Below, one piece after another: positions 23,340 to 33,500 of a stretch of 64,000 bases of DNA. Below the pieces are notes generated by a model that was not told where the DNA came from, ran no database searches, and saw nothing but the letters and a program-made list of their open reading frames with translations. This DNA is from Ustilaginoidea virens (lineage: Eukaryota; Ascomycota; Sordariomycetes; Hypocreales; Clavicipitaceae). Each line of letters begins with the position of its first letter. The first letter of the stretch is position 1. Both the position numbers and the translations under genes were made by a program. The stretch spans positions 496,001 to 560,000 of the forward strand of contig NC_057321.1 of NCBI RefSeq assembly GCF_000687475.1. Direction: 5' to 3'.

Positions 23340-24296
23340 ATGGACCGGAAACGCACCCGGCCGCTCTCCAGCTCCTCGGTTTTGCTCTTCCTCCTCGTCC
23401 CCTCCGCCTTGGCCGTGGAGGCTGACTTTTCTCTTTTCCCCAAAGTTGCGCAGTCGTGCCTCATCTCCGCCTTGACATGGTCCAAGTGCTCTGGTGCCGA
23501 TACTCGAGCCCTCAACGCGTGCCTCTGTAGCAACGGCGGCAACTTCATCATCAGCTCCTCACAATGTCTCGGCAAGTGGGCCAAGTCCGAACTGCCGGCA
23601 GTGTACATCACCATGTCTGAGGCTTGTGCCAACTCGTCGACCCCTTTAAGCATCAGCCAGCGAGCCTTCTTCGATGCGGCCAATGCCAGGAGCAAGACGA
23701 CGACGAGCCCATCCGCGACCTCGGCTGAAACTGAAACCTCGACTAGCTCAGACCCGTCGGCAACTACTTCCTCTCAAGCAGGCACGGAAACTGAGGATAC
23801 GTCAAGCGGCATTTCCAAGGGGACCATCATCGCCATCTCGGTCTGTGCAGCTGCCGCTGGCCTTGCAGTTATCGGGGGGTTGGTCGTGTTTCTGGTTCGC
23901 AAACGCAAAAGACGGGCAGAATGCATCGCTCAACCCGTTCCTGGCCAGGAGGATGGCGACAACCACAAGACAGACAACCCAACTACATTCCCTCCCAACG
24001 AGCCTCTGTCTGGCTTGAGCGACTTGACATCGTACAAGGAGCATGCATGGACGTCGAGTCCTTCGCCGGGATATTCGAATGGGAATAGCCAGGTCAAGGG
24101 CACTGGACCGTATGCGGCTTCTCCCCATGAGCTTCCGCCGGTGTGGCCGGACCAGTCTACAAGTACTCTGGCTTCCACCACTCGAGGACCTGTTTTCGAA
24201 ATGGATGCAACAAGTGCGCCTGCGCGTGCTTGTTACCTAGCGGAGATGGAGGGTTCGCAGCCCCCGAGGCGTTTTGAGTTGTCGTGCTCAAGATGA
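23340..24296 (+). CDS. Single-pass membrane protein with Cys-rich ectodomain
   Basis: Intronless, 318 aa from ATG 23340. It has a hydrophobic signal peptide at residues about 13-25 (SVLLFLLVPSALA). Residues 35-100 contain six to seven cysteines (AQSCL, SKCSG, NACLCSN, SSQCLG, SEACAN), somewhat like a CFEM or other small fungal extracellular Cys module but without the full eight-Cys CFEM pattern. A Ser/Thr-rich stalk follows (about 110-158, likely O-mannosylated). A transmembrane helix at about 161-186 is followed by the stop-transfer cluster RKRKRR. The ~125-residue cytosolic tail is Pro/Ser-rich. The architecture resembles fungal cell-wall sensors (Wsc/Mid2-like) but no WSC domain is present. 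Function unknown. Confidence 0.72.
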   Translation: MDRKRTRPLSSSSVLLFLLVPSALAVEADFSLFPKVAQSCLISALTWSKCSGADTRALNACLCSNGGNFIISSSQCLGKWAKSELPAVYITMSEACANSSTPLSISQRAFFDAANARSKTTTSPSATSAETETSTSSDPSATTSSQAGTETEDTSSGISKGTIIAISVCAAAAGLAVIGGLVVFLVRKRKRRAECIAQPVPGQEDGDNHKTDNPTTFPPNEPLSGLSDLTSYKEHAWTSSPSPGYSNGNSQVKGTGPYAASPHELPPVWPDQSTSTLASTTRGPVFEMDATSAPARACYLAEMEGSQPPRRFELSCSR

Positions 24297-25233
24297 ATCG
24301 CCTACTTTACGCAACCGGTGGGATATTCGTGTCATCACTTGATCTATCGTGGCTTCTGCTTGTCTATATGGCATGGCGATGCAATCCGTCGGTCGGTGTT
24401 ATTTTGACCATCAAGGATTGTTGCCGAGGACGGAAATATGCAGATCATACCAAGTATGTCCAAGCATAGAAGCGTTCTTCGCAAATTCGAGTTGCAGATG
24501 TACCGAGATGATTACCAGATTCGCTCCGCCTTATTAAAGAGCAACCGAGCTGCTGACTTCTTGGAGGAGCACGGGGTTTTAATCAGGGCACTACCAGACA
24601 GGCGGGTCTAATATGGAGCAGCCTTGATGACAGTCTTTTTCCCTACTCCCATGCAAGCGAAAATAGTATGCACATCTACGACAGTCCGTTCTAGTATTCC
24701 GGTTCTTGACATATCAAATTCTACGCGTGGGAGCGGCGGCTGGGAAGTCCCTTTCAAGTCTGCAGACTTGCAGGAAAGGTCTGCAGTCATGGCATTCCAG
24801 CCTGTGACTCCCAACGTTTGATTTTCATATCAACTCAGCATGCGTTCTCTCCACTTGATATAAGGTTTTTCCATTCAAAGGCGTTGAGCTTGGGATGGGA
24901 ACTACACATATGATGAACAGAGTTTCGGGCAAAATATACTTGTCAACTCTAAGCATCAACGGTGCAAGATTCACTTACAATCAACGTTTACCAGAATTCT
25001 AGCTTTCAAACCCAGAGGAAAACCAAACTCTTTCCACGTCCAGCCAGGAACTTATAAAAAAACATCATTCATTCCATAATGGATGCTCACCTTTCGAATC
25101 AATACAGAACATTCTGTTCAATCTCCTGCTTCCCAAGCATCATACGAAGTAATACATAACTTCACACGCCTCATCATCATCATCTTCTCGTCAGAAGAAT
25201 ACCAGGGGAAAGTTTCAATTGCAATCCCTCACC
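24297..25233. other. Intergenic region, no feature recognised
   Basis: About 0.9 kb between two tandem plus-strand genes. Only short overlapping ORFs are present and none looks like a protein. A CAT/ATC-rich run at 25168-25195 precedes the next gene. Confidence 0.4.
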
Positions 25234-26157
25234 ATGTCCCTCCTGGCGCCAGAAGACTGGCAGTGGCTACGAGCAAATGAGTTCACCAGTCACTGCACTC
25301 CAAGCGGATTCTGCAAAGTGCACAAATACTTCCTCGTCCAGAACCCCCAGGACGTCCACCCCAACCTGCCACTCGCCCGCATAACCGACATCCGAACAGC
25401 TTTCCAGGGCCAGTTCTTCGAAACCCTACCCGCCACGCTCATCTCCCCCGCCACGCTCTGGGACCTGGGCTTAACCGTGAGCGCCGGCAGGAGAATCTGG
25501 CACGCGTGGCTCAACCGCACCAGCCTGGGCCCCATTTGCCCCCCGTACCACGACGACTACGGCATGGAGTTCGTCCGCTTCGTCCTCGGCAACCTGGAGA
25601 GACTCCGTTGCGAGTGGGTTTCCGACTGCGCGACCGACGACGCCCTGTGGGATGAGCTGCTCGTCATGTACGGCGTCAACCACGAGCTAGACGCCAAGAT
25701 CAAGCTGCGCAGGGCCAGGCAGGACAGGACCCCCGCTCCTCTCCAACATGTGAGGGACGACTCGGACGGCGCTGGGGACGCTGGCGGCTTGCAGGGTGTC
25801 CTGGGACGCTCGATGCCGGCCAGGAAAGCCCACGCGCGGCAGCTCTGCCTGGCCTGGCTGAAGGAGGACATATCAGAGCGCTTCATGTACCTCAAGAAGA
25901 TTATGCGGCTGTCTCGTCAGCGAGCCGAGCTTTTGCAGAAACCAGGCGGGCTGGGAATCGAGCCACAGGTTGCACAACGCGACTATCGGTTCTACGTCAA
26001 AACGCGCCTGGTCTTGCCGGAGAGTTGGAAGCAGGGGGGCGAATTGCAGAACGCGCCTTGCAGGGCGAGCGTTCCGTTTACATTGAAGCCAGAGACGGAC
26101 GGGGAAGCAGCCGAGACGAGTTTGCCTGCTTCACATTTGGCGCAATCTATTCTCTGA
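25234..26157 (+). CDS. Hypothetical protein, 307 aa
   Basis: Uninterrupted ORF from ATG 25234 in good context (CACCATGTC). I do not recognise the family. Visible features are a Trp- and Tyr-rich N-terminal half (EDWQWLRANEF, HKYFLVQNPQDVHPNLPLARI, RRIWHAWLNRTSLGPICPPYHDDYG), an amphipathic, Leu/Arg-rich middle (ERFMYLKKIMRLSRQRAELL) and a hydrophilic C terminus. There is no signal peptide or membrane helix. High GC3 compared with the flanks and low stop density support real coding. The N-terminal half could be a small globular fungal domain of unknown function. Confidence 0.65.
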   Translation: MSLLAPEDWQWLRANEFTSHCTPSGFCKVHKYFLVQNPQDVHPNLPLARITDIRTAFQGQFFETLPATLISPATLWDLGLTVSAGRRIWHAWLNRTSLGPICPPYHDDYGMEFVRFVLGNLERLRCEWVSDCATDDALWDELLVMYGVNHELDAKIKLRRARQDRTPAPLQHVRDDSDGAGDAGGLQGVLGRSMPARKAHARQLCLAWLKEDISERFMYLKKIMRLSRQRAELLQKPGGLGIEPQVAQRDYRFYVKTRLVLPESWKQGGELQNAPCRASVPFTLKPETDGEAAETSLPASHLAQSIL

Positions 26158-26639
26158 CCGTTGTCTTTTTTTCCACCTATTTGTCTATTTATATATGAGA
26201 AGCACTAGATACCAGTTTAATTAGGCCCGCCCAAGTACATGACCTGGGGTATTTGATTCATATATCTAATTGTACGTTCTGCATTCTTTTCTTTTTTTCA
26301 ATACTGTAAGCTCATGTTCCATGGTTTGAGACGGCTTGGTTGTGTGTATGATACTGTCTACACTCACAGTTTGAACGAGATTCATGAACGTTGGCAAGGG
26401 TGGGGTTGCTTTGTTTGATTTCTCGTCGGGTACGAGATTCCGTGTTTGGTCTGCTCTTCGGGATGATGGTGTTTAACCAGTTAATGCTTCACAGTGGGCC
26501 TGGGCCTTGAGATGAAAAGCCTCCAACTTCCTACATCTCATGATTCCCATCTCACACATCTGATCTTGTATACCACGGAAGCTATAGTCCATCGCGGCAT
26601 ACCAGCAACCTAGCCAACGATTCAGTCCCCCATGACCTG
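26158..26639. other. Convergent 3' intergenic region
   Basis: About 480 bp between two genes pointing toward each other. It should contain both 3' UTRs. No other feature seen. Confidence 0.4.
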
Positions 26640-28050
26640 CTAGTCCCGCCACACCAGAATCCCCTTGGCATACAGACCAGTGATGATCCCCACGCCGCGT
26701 CGCGCATCTCTCGCTGCCGTGGCGCTGGTCGGATACTCGGTGCCCACGTACAGAATCCTCAGCCCCGCGCGTTCGCTCCACTCGCCGGCCCACGACGGCG
26801 CCAGCCCGGACTCGCAGTACTCCCTTTTGTCTGCGCCCGCCGCGCCCAGCACCTCGGGATAGTTGCAGACGTGGCGCGACTCGGAAAACTTGGCCAGGGA
26901 CGGGAAGTGCGGGTGGCCGGCGACCAGGAGCTTGCCCCCGTGCACCGACAGGTTGTCTGGCAGGTAGGGCAGGTGGATCGTCGACCTCGGTTCGAGCGAC
27001 CTGTCGCGCTGTATTTCGTACAGGTAGATGGCCCGCCTGGTCGTCGAGGCCACGGCCAAGGTCGTGTCGTTGAGGAGCTCGATGCCGTTGGGGAAAGAGA
27101 GACGCTCGACGATGCGGACGTCCCCGACCTGCGGGGTCCTGTCGCCGTCGAGCAGTTTGACGTGCACCACGGACCCCAGCGGCAAGGCGAGGAACGTTTC
27201 CGCCTTGGCCAGCAGCTTCGTGTTCCTGGCCAGGAAATGGTGGTCGTTGGTCACGTAGAGCTCGTCGGGGCTGACGATGGCGATCGAGTTTGGGGCGTGG
27301 ATCAGCGGGTGCTGGATGGTCCCGGTGTGTGTCGCCACGAGCCTGTCCACGTCGAGCTTGAAGCGCTCGATGCGCGAGCCGGCCTGCGCGTGGCTGGCCG
27401 CGAAAAGGGTCGACGTCGCTTCATCATACGCCAGCCCGAGCGTGTGGAAATCCGCTCGGCCCGGGAAACCCACCAGCTCAACCGTCTTGAGGGATTCCGC
27501 CTCGGGCTGCGAAGCGTCTCTGTAGTCGTAGACGTACAAGCCGGCGCTGGCTGGATCCGGGTGAAAGATGCCCTAAGCGCGTGGCACGTTGCTGGTTAAA
27601 CACTTGAGAAAGAATGTTCATCTAACGTCGGGAAACGGAGTAGACGCGGCCTGAGGCAGGGCTCTGGAACTCCCCAGCTTACCAGGACGGTGTTCCAGCG
27701 CTCACGGCCCGGGTCGCAGGCCAGTATCGCGACTCCGCGGCTCTCCAGGATAAGCGCGTCCTCGCAGCTTCTTACTCGGTCGGCAAACTTGATCTCGTGG
27801 CGCTTGAACGTGTTGACCTGGGGTAGTCGGCTCGGCGCGTCGTTGTAGAACGTGAAGAGCACCTCGAGACGAGGATACACGAGCCGAGATACGACTGCAG
27901 CCGCGAGGATGAGCTTCACCCCGTGCAAGGCAGTCGCGCAGCGTCAGCAATCGGATGGCCTCGCCGCCGCGCCGTGACAGAGTAGACTGCCAGGCCATGG
28001 ACGGCTGAATGCGCAGCGCAACTCACGGGAAATGACCGGAAGCTTGCCAT
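26640..28050 (-). CDS. Paraoxonase/arylesterase-like beta-propeller enzyme
   Basis: Three exons on the minus strand: 28050-28027 (8 codons), 27913-27683 and 27572-26640; 395 aa. Introns are 113 and 110 bp, GT-AG, both phase 0, and the first has GCTGAC before its acceptor. The tiny first exon is inferred because joining it gives MASFRSFPLILAAAVV, a typical N-terminal signal anchor, and removes the need for a non-ATG start. The body has paraoxonase-family features: FKRHEIKFADRVRSCEDALI, CDPGRERWN, APNSIAIVSPDELYVTNDH (calcium-binding Asn/Asp) and LSFPNGIELL. These enzymes are calcium-dependent six-bladed propellers hydrolysing lactones or aryl esters, and the fungal members are mostly uncharacterised. 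A retrotransposon nest begins 382 bp upstream of the ATG. Confidence 0.83.
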
Positions 28051-28432
28051 GGCGTTTGTCGAAGAGGGACTCTCGATGCTTGGACTAGAGCAAAGTGCTG
28101 GCCAATAAACGGAGACGTTGGGCTTGACAACGCGCTAACCGATTTGGCGTGTGGAGGGGGAGGAGGAGGAAGGAGCGAACAGAGCACGGGCGTGTATCAG
28201 TAAATATTGACCTGCTAAATACCTCCTGCCTCCCAGATACCTACAAAGGCGGAGTACGCAGCTGATGCGCAGAACAGCCCATCAAGTCCGACTTGCCCAT
28301 CCGTCTCCTTTTCTGCAAATGTCTTGCGGTGTTTTACCCATCCTCCAATCCAGAGTCCCTGCTTTGCAGAGCCGGCTGTCAGAGACTCGGAGGGAGTCTC
28401 GGACTTTGCTCGCCGCGCACTAGATGGGTTCG
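28051..28432. promoter_or_regulatory. Promoter-proximal region of the paraoxonase-like gene, cut by element C
   Basis: Host DNA that ended in CTAGATGG-GTTCG before insertion and continued at 56255 with CACGTCGATGG. The retrotransposon nest thus split the upstream region of this gene; any enhancer farther than 382 bp was moved 27.8 kb away. Confidence 0.6.
28428..28432. repeat. Target-site duplication of element C, left copy
   Basis: GTTCG; the right copy is at 56250-56254. The empty site is recovered by joining 28432 to 56255. Confidence 0.92.
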
Positions 28433-28628
28433 TGTTGGAGGGAAATTGGCTTGTCTGTAATATGGATATCGGTCATATCCGAGGTCGGATGTGCCGAGTT
28501 CTCCCTGGATCAGTAAGCCCTTAGGGGTACCCCCTATCCCACTATAAATAGCTGGGAATATAAGTCTCTTAGAGAAGACTTGGTTCTTTCAATTAAGCAT
28601 TATCGCATTTTCCCTATGTATTCTAATA
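28433..28628 (+). repeat. 5' LTR of element C (196 bp)
   Basis: Starts TGTTGGAGGG. The 3' end reads TTCTAATA where the partner LTR has TTCTGACA, i.e. TG and CA dinucleotides changed to TA. It contains CTATAAATAG, a plausible TATA box, at about 28540-28550. Confidence 0.93.
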
Positions 28629-30191
28629 TAGTAGCAATTGCATAAATATCATAACAAAAACCTCATTTTTATCCCTTACCTTATAGCCCAGCCTTAAGAT
28701 CAACTATTATCTTTATTTTGCTGTAAAAGCCACTATTTTCCAGATCCTATTTAAGCAAGCTCCGGGTTCCCTATTAAATCCGTCAAAAGCCTTATTGCTA
28801 ATATACTCATATAGCCTCGTTAATTAAAAAGGAGGCTATTTAGGAGGAAAATAGCGATATTTCCTTTAAAAGTAACTAACCGATATCTTAACCGCTATTT
28901 TCGTTAGATTAATTCATATCCTAAATATTGTTATTAGCGAAAATAGGTATTATTACTAATAATAGCTCTAAACCAGCAGTTAGGCTAATATCCCGATATA
29001 ATTAGGATATCTGGTATGATTATATTTAAAAGCGTGCTTTAGAGGATGATATTTAGATATTTATTGACCCTAAGGGCTCGGCGATACTAAATATGCCTCT
29101 TCTGCCGGCGTAAGAATTAAATGAACCTATCTATTCTACGTAGGCATTAGCATTAACACCTATATCGGCAGTAATAGCCGATTTATTAATAGAAGCTATA
29201 AATCGTGCCCCTTCTGCAAATACTAAAGCTGCATTAGCAGCTAGGGCATTATCGGCAGCACTAATAGTGAGAATAAGAATAATCTAGCTATAGTAAGTTG
29301 AGAATATTAAAGAAAACCACTATTTCAAGCCGATATAACGCCCTAGTGGTATTAATACTGCAGAATAGATGAAATAAGCTAATATTTAGTATAACTTTTA
29401 GAATGACTATTATATAATATTTAGTCGGAATCTTCGAGTATATACAGCATAGTTTAAATTAATACTGAGCCCTAGCTATAAGATATTAATAGTAGGCAAT
29501 CGGAACGTTTAAGGAAAAATTTAACGCCTAATAAAATATATACAATCGGTTTAGCTTATTATCTGGGAATACCTTAAAGAAAAATTTAAGTAGGCTATAA
29601 GATATAACCTCGGAAGATATAATATAAAGGAATAGTTTAACGAAATCTCTATATTATATAAGCGATTAGTGCGAATAGACTTAATCCTTATTAATGGGAA
29701 TACGCCTATTAAATAGCTAGCGGAAACTCTTTATTAAAAGTATCCTACCTTTAAGGAAAAAATCCTTAATCGAATAGTAAAAATATAAAAATAGAATAAA
29801 TATCTCGATTTTCTAATGACTATTAAATATATTCAGTAGAAATAGGAGCTAAAAGAGAAGGGGAAGGTTAGTAGTAGTTATATAGTATTTATAACTAACG
29901 ATACTAAACTTTTATTATAAGCCGCTTCTAGTAATACTTTAGCTTTATCTTTAGTAGAGAAAAAGACCTATAAATACTATAGTAAGCCCTATATAGTAAA
30001 AAGGCCTTATTATAAGAATTATTAGATATTAACTCTATCGATGGCTTTAAATTACTTAAAAGATAGGATTAATAAGAAAAGCTAGGAAGCTATATATAAA
30101 AAGATAAAAAAGGAATCTAAAAAGGTATAAAATGCATTTAAGGCCTTTTAAGATAAATATAAGGGTAAGGGCAAAGGTAAAAGCAATAATA
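28629..30191 (+). pseudogene. gag remnant of element C
   Basis: AT-rich and full of TAG/TAA codons. The end (about 30050-30190) is Lys/Asn-rich (KYKGKGKGKSNNN), as in Gag C termini before the protease. The reading path continues at 37417 after removal of element D. The stretch just after the LTR should hold the primer site but does not match initiator tRNA. Confidence 0.7.
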
Positions 30192-30196
30192 ATAAC

Positions 30197-30538
30197 TGTT
30201 GATATAAACTCGGGGTACCCAGTTATACGTAGGGTTGCGCGCGTGGTATCATGTACCGTGAGGTCACCAAGTAAAGGATTTGATTGCTTTACTAATGACT
30301 GACTATCTAAAAGGAAAGAAAGGAAGCAAAAGAGGGTAATTATACGATGTGGCCTTTTTGTGCGTATGCCGTTGTCACGTGCATCGGCGCAGTCGGGCCG
30401 GGCTGCCCGCGTGCCCTACCGGGCTCAGGGGTAAAGGGGCAAAAGTGGCCACATCGTGCGCAATGGGTGTGCGCGGCACATCCGTCGCAATATGCCTAAT
30501 TGTGCCCAATTGGGCACCTTACGACAGCGATTCCGATA
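30197..30538 (-). repeat. 3' LTR of element D (342 bp)
   Basis: Starts TGTTGATATAAACTCGG on plus and ends TTCCGATA (partner TTCCGACA). On the interior side the minus strand has a purine run, AAAAAGAGAAG, a candidate polypurine tract. Confidence 0.9.
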
Positions 30539-33500
30539 CTGGCAGCTTCTCTTTTTATAGAAGCAAATATCGGAATCGCTAGGATATAAGGCGCACATAT
30601 AGAAAGAAAAGTGCGGCGCGGTCTCGGCAGGTTGTGCCGCCGATAATGCTATCGCGCCGCGCGGCCGGCTTGTACAGGCTTATACCGTACAGCCGGTATA
30701 TTGAATATCGCAGCCAAAACAAAGGGGGAACAGTAAACGCAGTAAAAACAGCAAATGCAGTATTGAACATAAGGAAATCCACCCACTTGCCATATATGAC
30801 ATCACTAATACCTTCTAAATGCAGTCAGATATTGACCGGCCTCTTTACCCACCCTTCCACACGTATAACAGCCCTATTTTGGTCGACGAAGGTCTTAAGG
30901 GCTTTATTTGGCGTTCCCTTAGTTATTGCATCGGCGAGGTTATTATTCCCATTAATCCAGCAAATTTTATAGATTTCCCGGCGCTTGTATGACTATCGCA
31001 AGGCTATAATATCTATCATAAGCCTCTTCTCTTTCGTGGTGCCTAGCTTAATAAGGCATTCGTATAACGAAAAAGAATCTATGCATACTACTATAGAAAT
31101 CCTTGGTAGTCCCAACCTGCTGGTAATTATATTGAGGGTCGTGCCTATCGCATATGCGATATCAACCCCTTGTACCATACTATACAGCTCTGAAGCGAGT
31201 GCGCTACGTATTATACGCTTACTCTTTGTAGAGCTATAAGTAATGATATTACCTATTAGGTTGAAGGTATTATCCGCTGTATCTGCCTCGTTCCCTAGCA
31301 CAATCACGTAACTAATCTGGGAGCTTAAATCTTTATTATTGGCAAAGGATCCGTCAATAAATATAAAGAGTTTAGCTATAGTAAGGGCTAGATTGATATA
31401 CCATAAGCCACGATCCTGGTTATCGCATTGCCATTAAAGGCGCTTATTCAACCTCGCGATATCGTTAGGGTTAGGTTGCTAGTATTATGCCGCGATAGAT
31501 AGGTTAAAAGATGCTTCGGGCTGGCAGACTATAGCTACATAAGCACCGCAAGCGCGTTATTCGATATAATTACGCTGGGCTGTAGGCGTATTCTTATCGA
31601 TAGTCGCGATCTTCTTGCTTTAACCTTTTTGGCATAATATTATTGTGCTATTAGTCTGATCAACTATGAGGATATATCCGTTGAATATTAAGGGTACGGT
31701 TAGTGATAGCTTCGTCTTGGGCTTGGTATTGAAGCCTATTTTAGTAAGTTCTAATTCTTCCCATTAGAAGAAGGCATTATTACTTAGGCCGAGGGTATCA
31801 TCAGTCTGCATACCTACGATACTGAAGCATATAGTATCGCTAGTACGGTCAGGAACATTAGTATCGTTAGTGCGGTCAGGAACGTCAGTACGGTTATTAC
31901 CGGCAGATATTAGCAAACAGGGGTCATAGGTGGATATGGTTATGCCTAACTTCTCGCGATAGTGCCGGAAGTATGTCGCCTACTAGTGGGTGCCTGCCTT
32001 AGCTATTCCGTATAATAGCTTTACCACTTTTATGATCGTATTATCGGGGTATTGATGCGCTATCTGCTTAGGTAGCTTGGCGATAATCGATCTGTTAAGG
32101 GTGGTGGATGACTGCATATAAGCCTATGTGATATCACGTATCTAGAGAAATAAGCCGTGAGAACGTTATAGTGATAGGGCTAATAATATAAGTAACCGTT
32201 GATTAGCCCGTTGGATTATAGGGGACTGAGTCAATATCAATTGCTTTTTATTATTACTATGACCTTATATGATGAGTCGTGACTTCTTATACGGCGTATC
32301 CGTGCCTTTACCCTTAATCTCTTATACTATATATGAGTTAAATAGACGTTAGGCTCTATATTTGCCGATATTAAAGGTAATAAATCGGAATATATCGCGG
32401 GCTTATAATGCTTCTACCTTTGTATGGTCAGACTATTCGAAGGGGTCTCCTAAGATTATAATCTTTCCTTCCCGGCGTAATTAACTAGTAAGCTATAGGT
32501 CGGCTTGCTCTTTTGCGGTTAGGAAAGATATATTAATGACGGTATTAGAAGCTATAGTGTTGATGAGAGCTTCTTTTTAGTCCTTATTAATTATGACGTT
32601 GGATACTACCCTTGCTAGTGATGGTGATACTGGCCGTAATGCCGGTATCCTGGCTGGGTTAGGGGTTGGCGATGATATTGCGGCTGGAGGTGCGGCTGTA
32701 GCCGGGATCCTAACCTTTAGCCTACTAGGGCGGGCCAGGCCTTCGTTATAGACGATATCTTTAGGATTATCGGCAGTAGGATTACTATTAAGGTCGTGGT
32801 TATAAGGTTTAATAACTATTGATTGGAACTTAATGGGGCCATATGGCATTTGTATGATGTAGGTCTTACTATCGAGGCTAATTAGCCGGTACGGCCTATG
32901 CTATCCACCCTTTTCTCTCTATACCCGTACGTCGGACTATAGGGGTAGTCGGTAGATAGGCCACGTATTTGGGCCGTTCCGTTGGGTAAGGGTATTGTGA
33001 ACTTGTCGCTTAGCGAGGCATTTCCTAGCTTCATTAGTGGCCTTTCGTAATGTTAAGGCGCATTGTGATACTAGTAAGCTAGGAGGTGAATCGTCTATAA
33101 GTCGAGGATATGCCCTAAAGACCAATAACATAGGTACTAGACTGTTGGGTCTAGCGGAATTATTAATAGCCTTTATAGTAAGCTGTAATTTCTGTTCCTT
33201 TATTATTAGGTCGCCTACTTCGTTGTCAATAATAGTATAGGCTCGGCGTAATAGGGCGTAATATCTTTCGACCTTGCTAATGCTATTGTGGGCTTCTATA
33301 GGAATTTCATCTATATTGATAGATAAAAGCCGGGCATTATAACGGAATTCAGCAGAAGTAAAGTTTGGTCTGGCATCGTGGACTATCTAATCCGGTAGGC
33401 CAAGGTAGGTATTAATTTAGTATTCCTTAAGGGCATTCTAAATATTGTGGGCCTTCTGCTTTTGTGGATTAAGAAATCTAGCTGCCTGGAAGCTTATCGC

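Noticed and set aside
26871..27599. 242-codon plus-strand ORF antisense to the paraoxonase-like gene
   Set aside because: It has Val/Arg/Gly-rich composition typical of reverse readings of GC-rich genes. The minus strand shows clear family motifs.
28324..28524. ORF crossing the left edge of element C as a possible fusion gene
   Set aside because: It runs from intergenic host DNA into the LTR with no protein features; the frame is open by chance.
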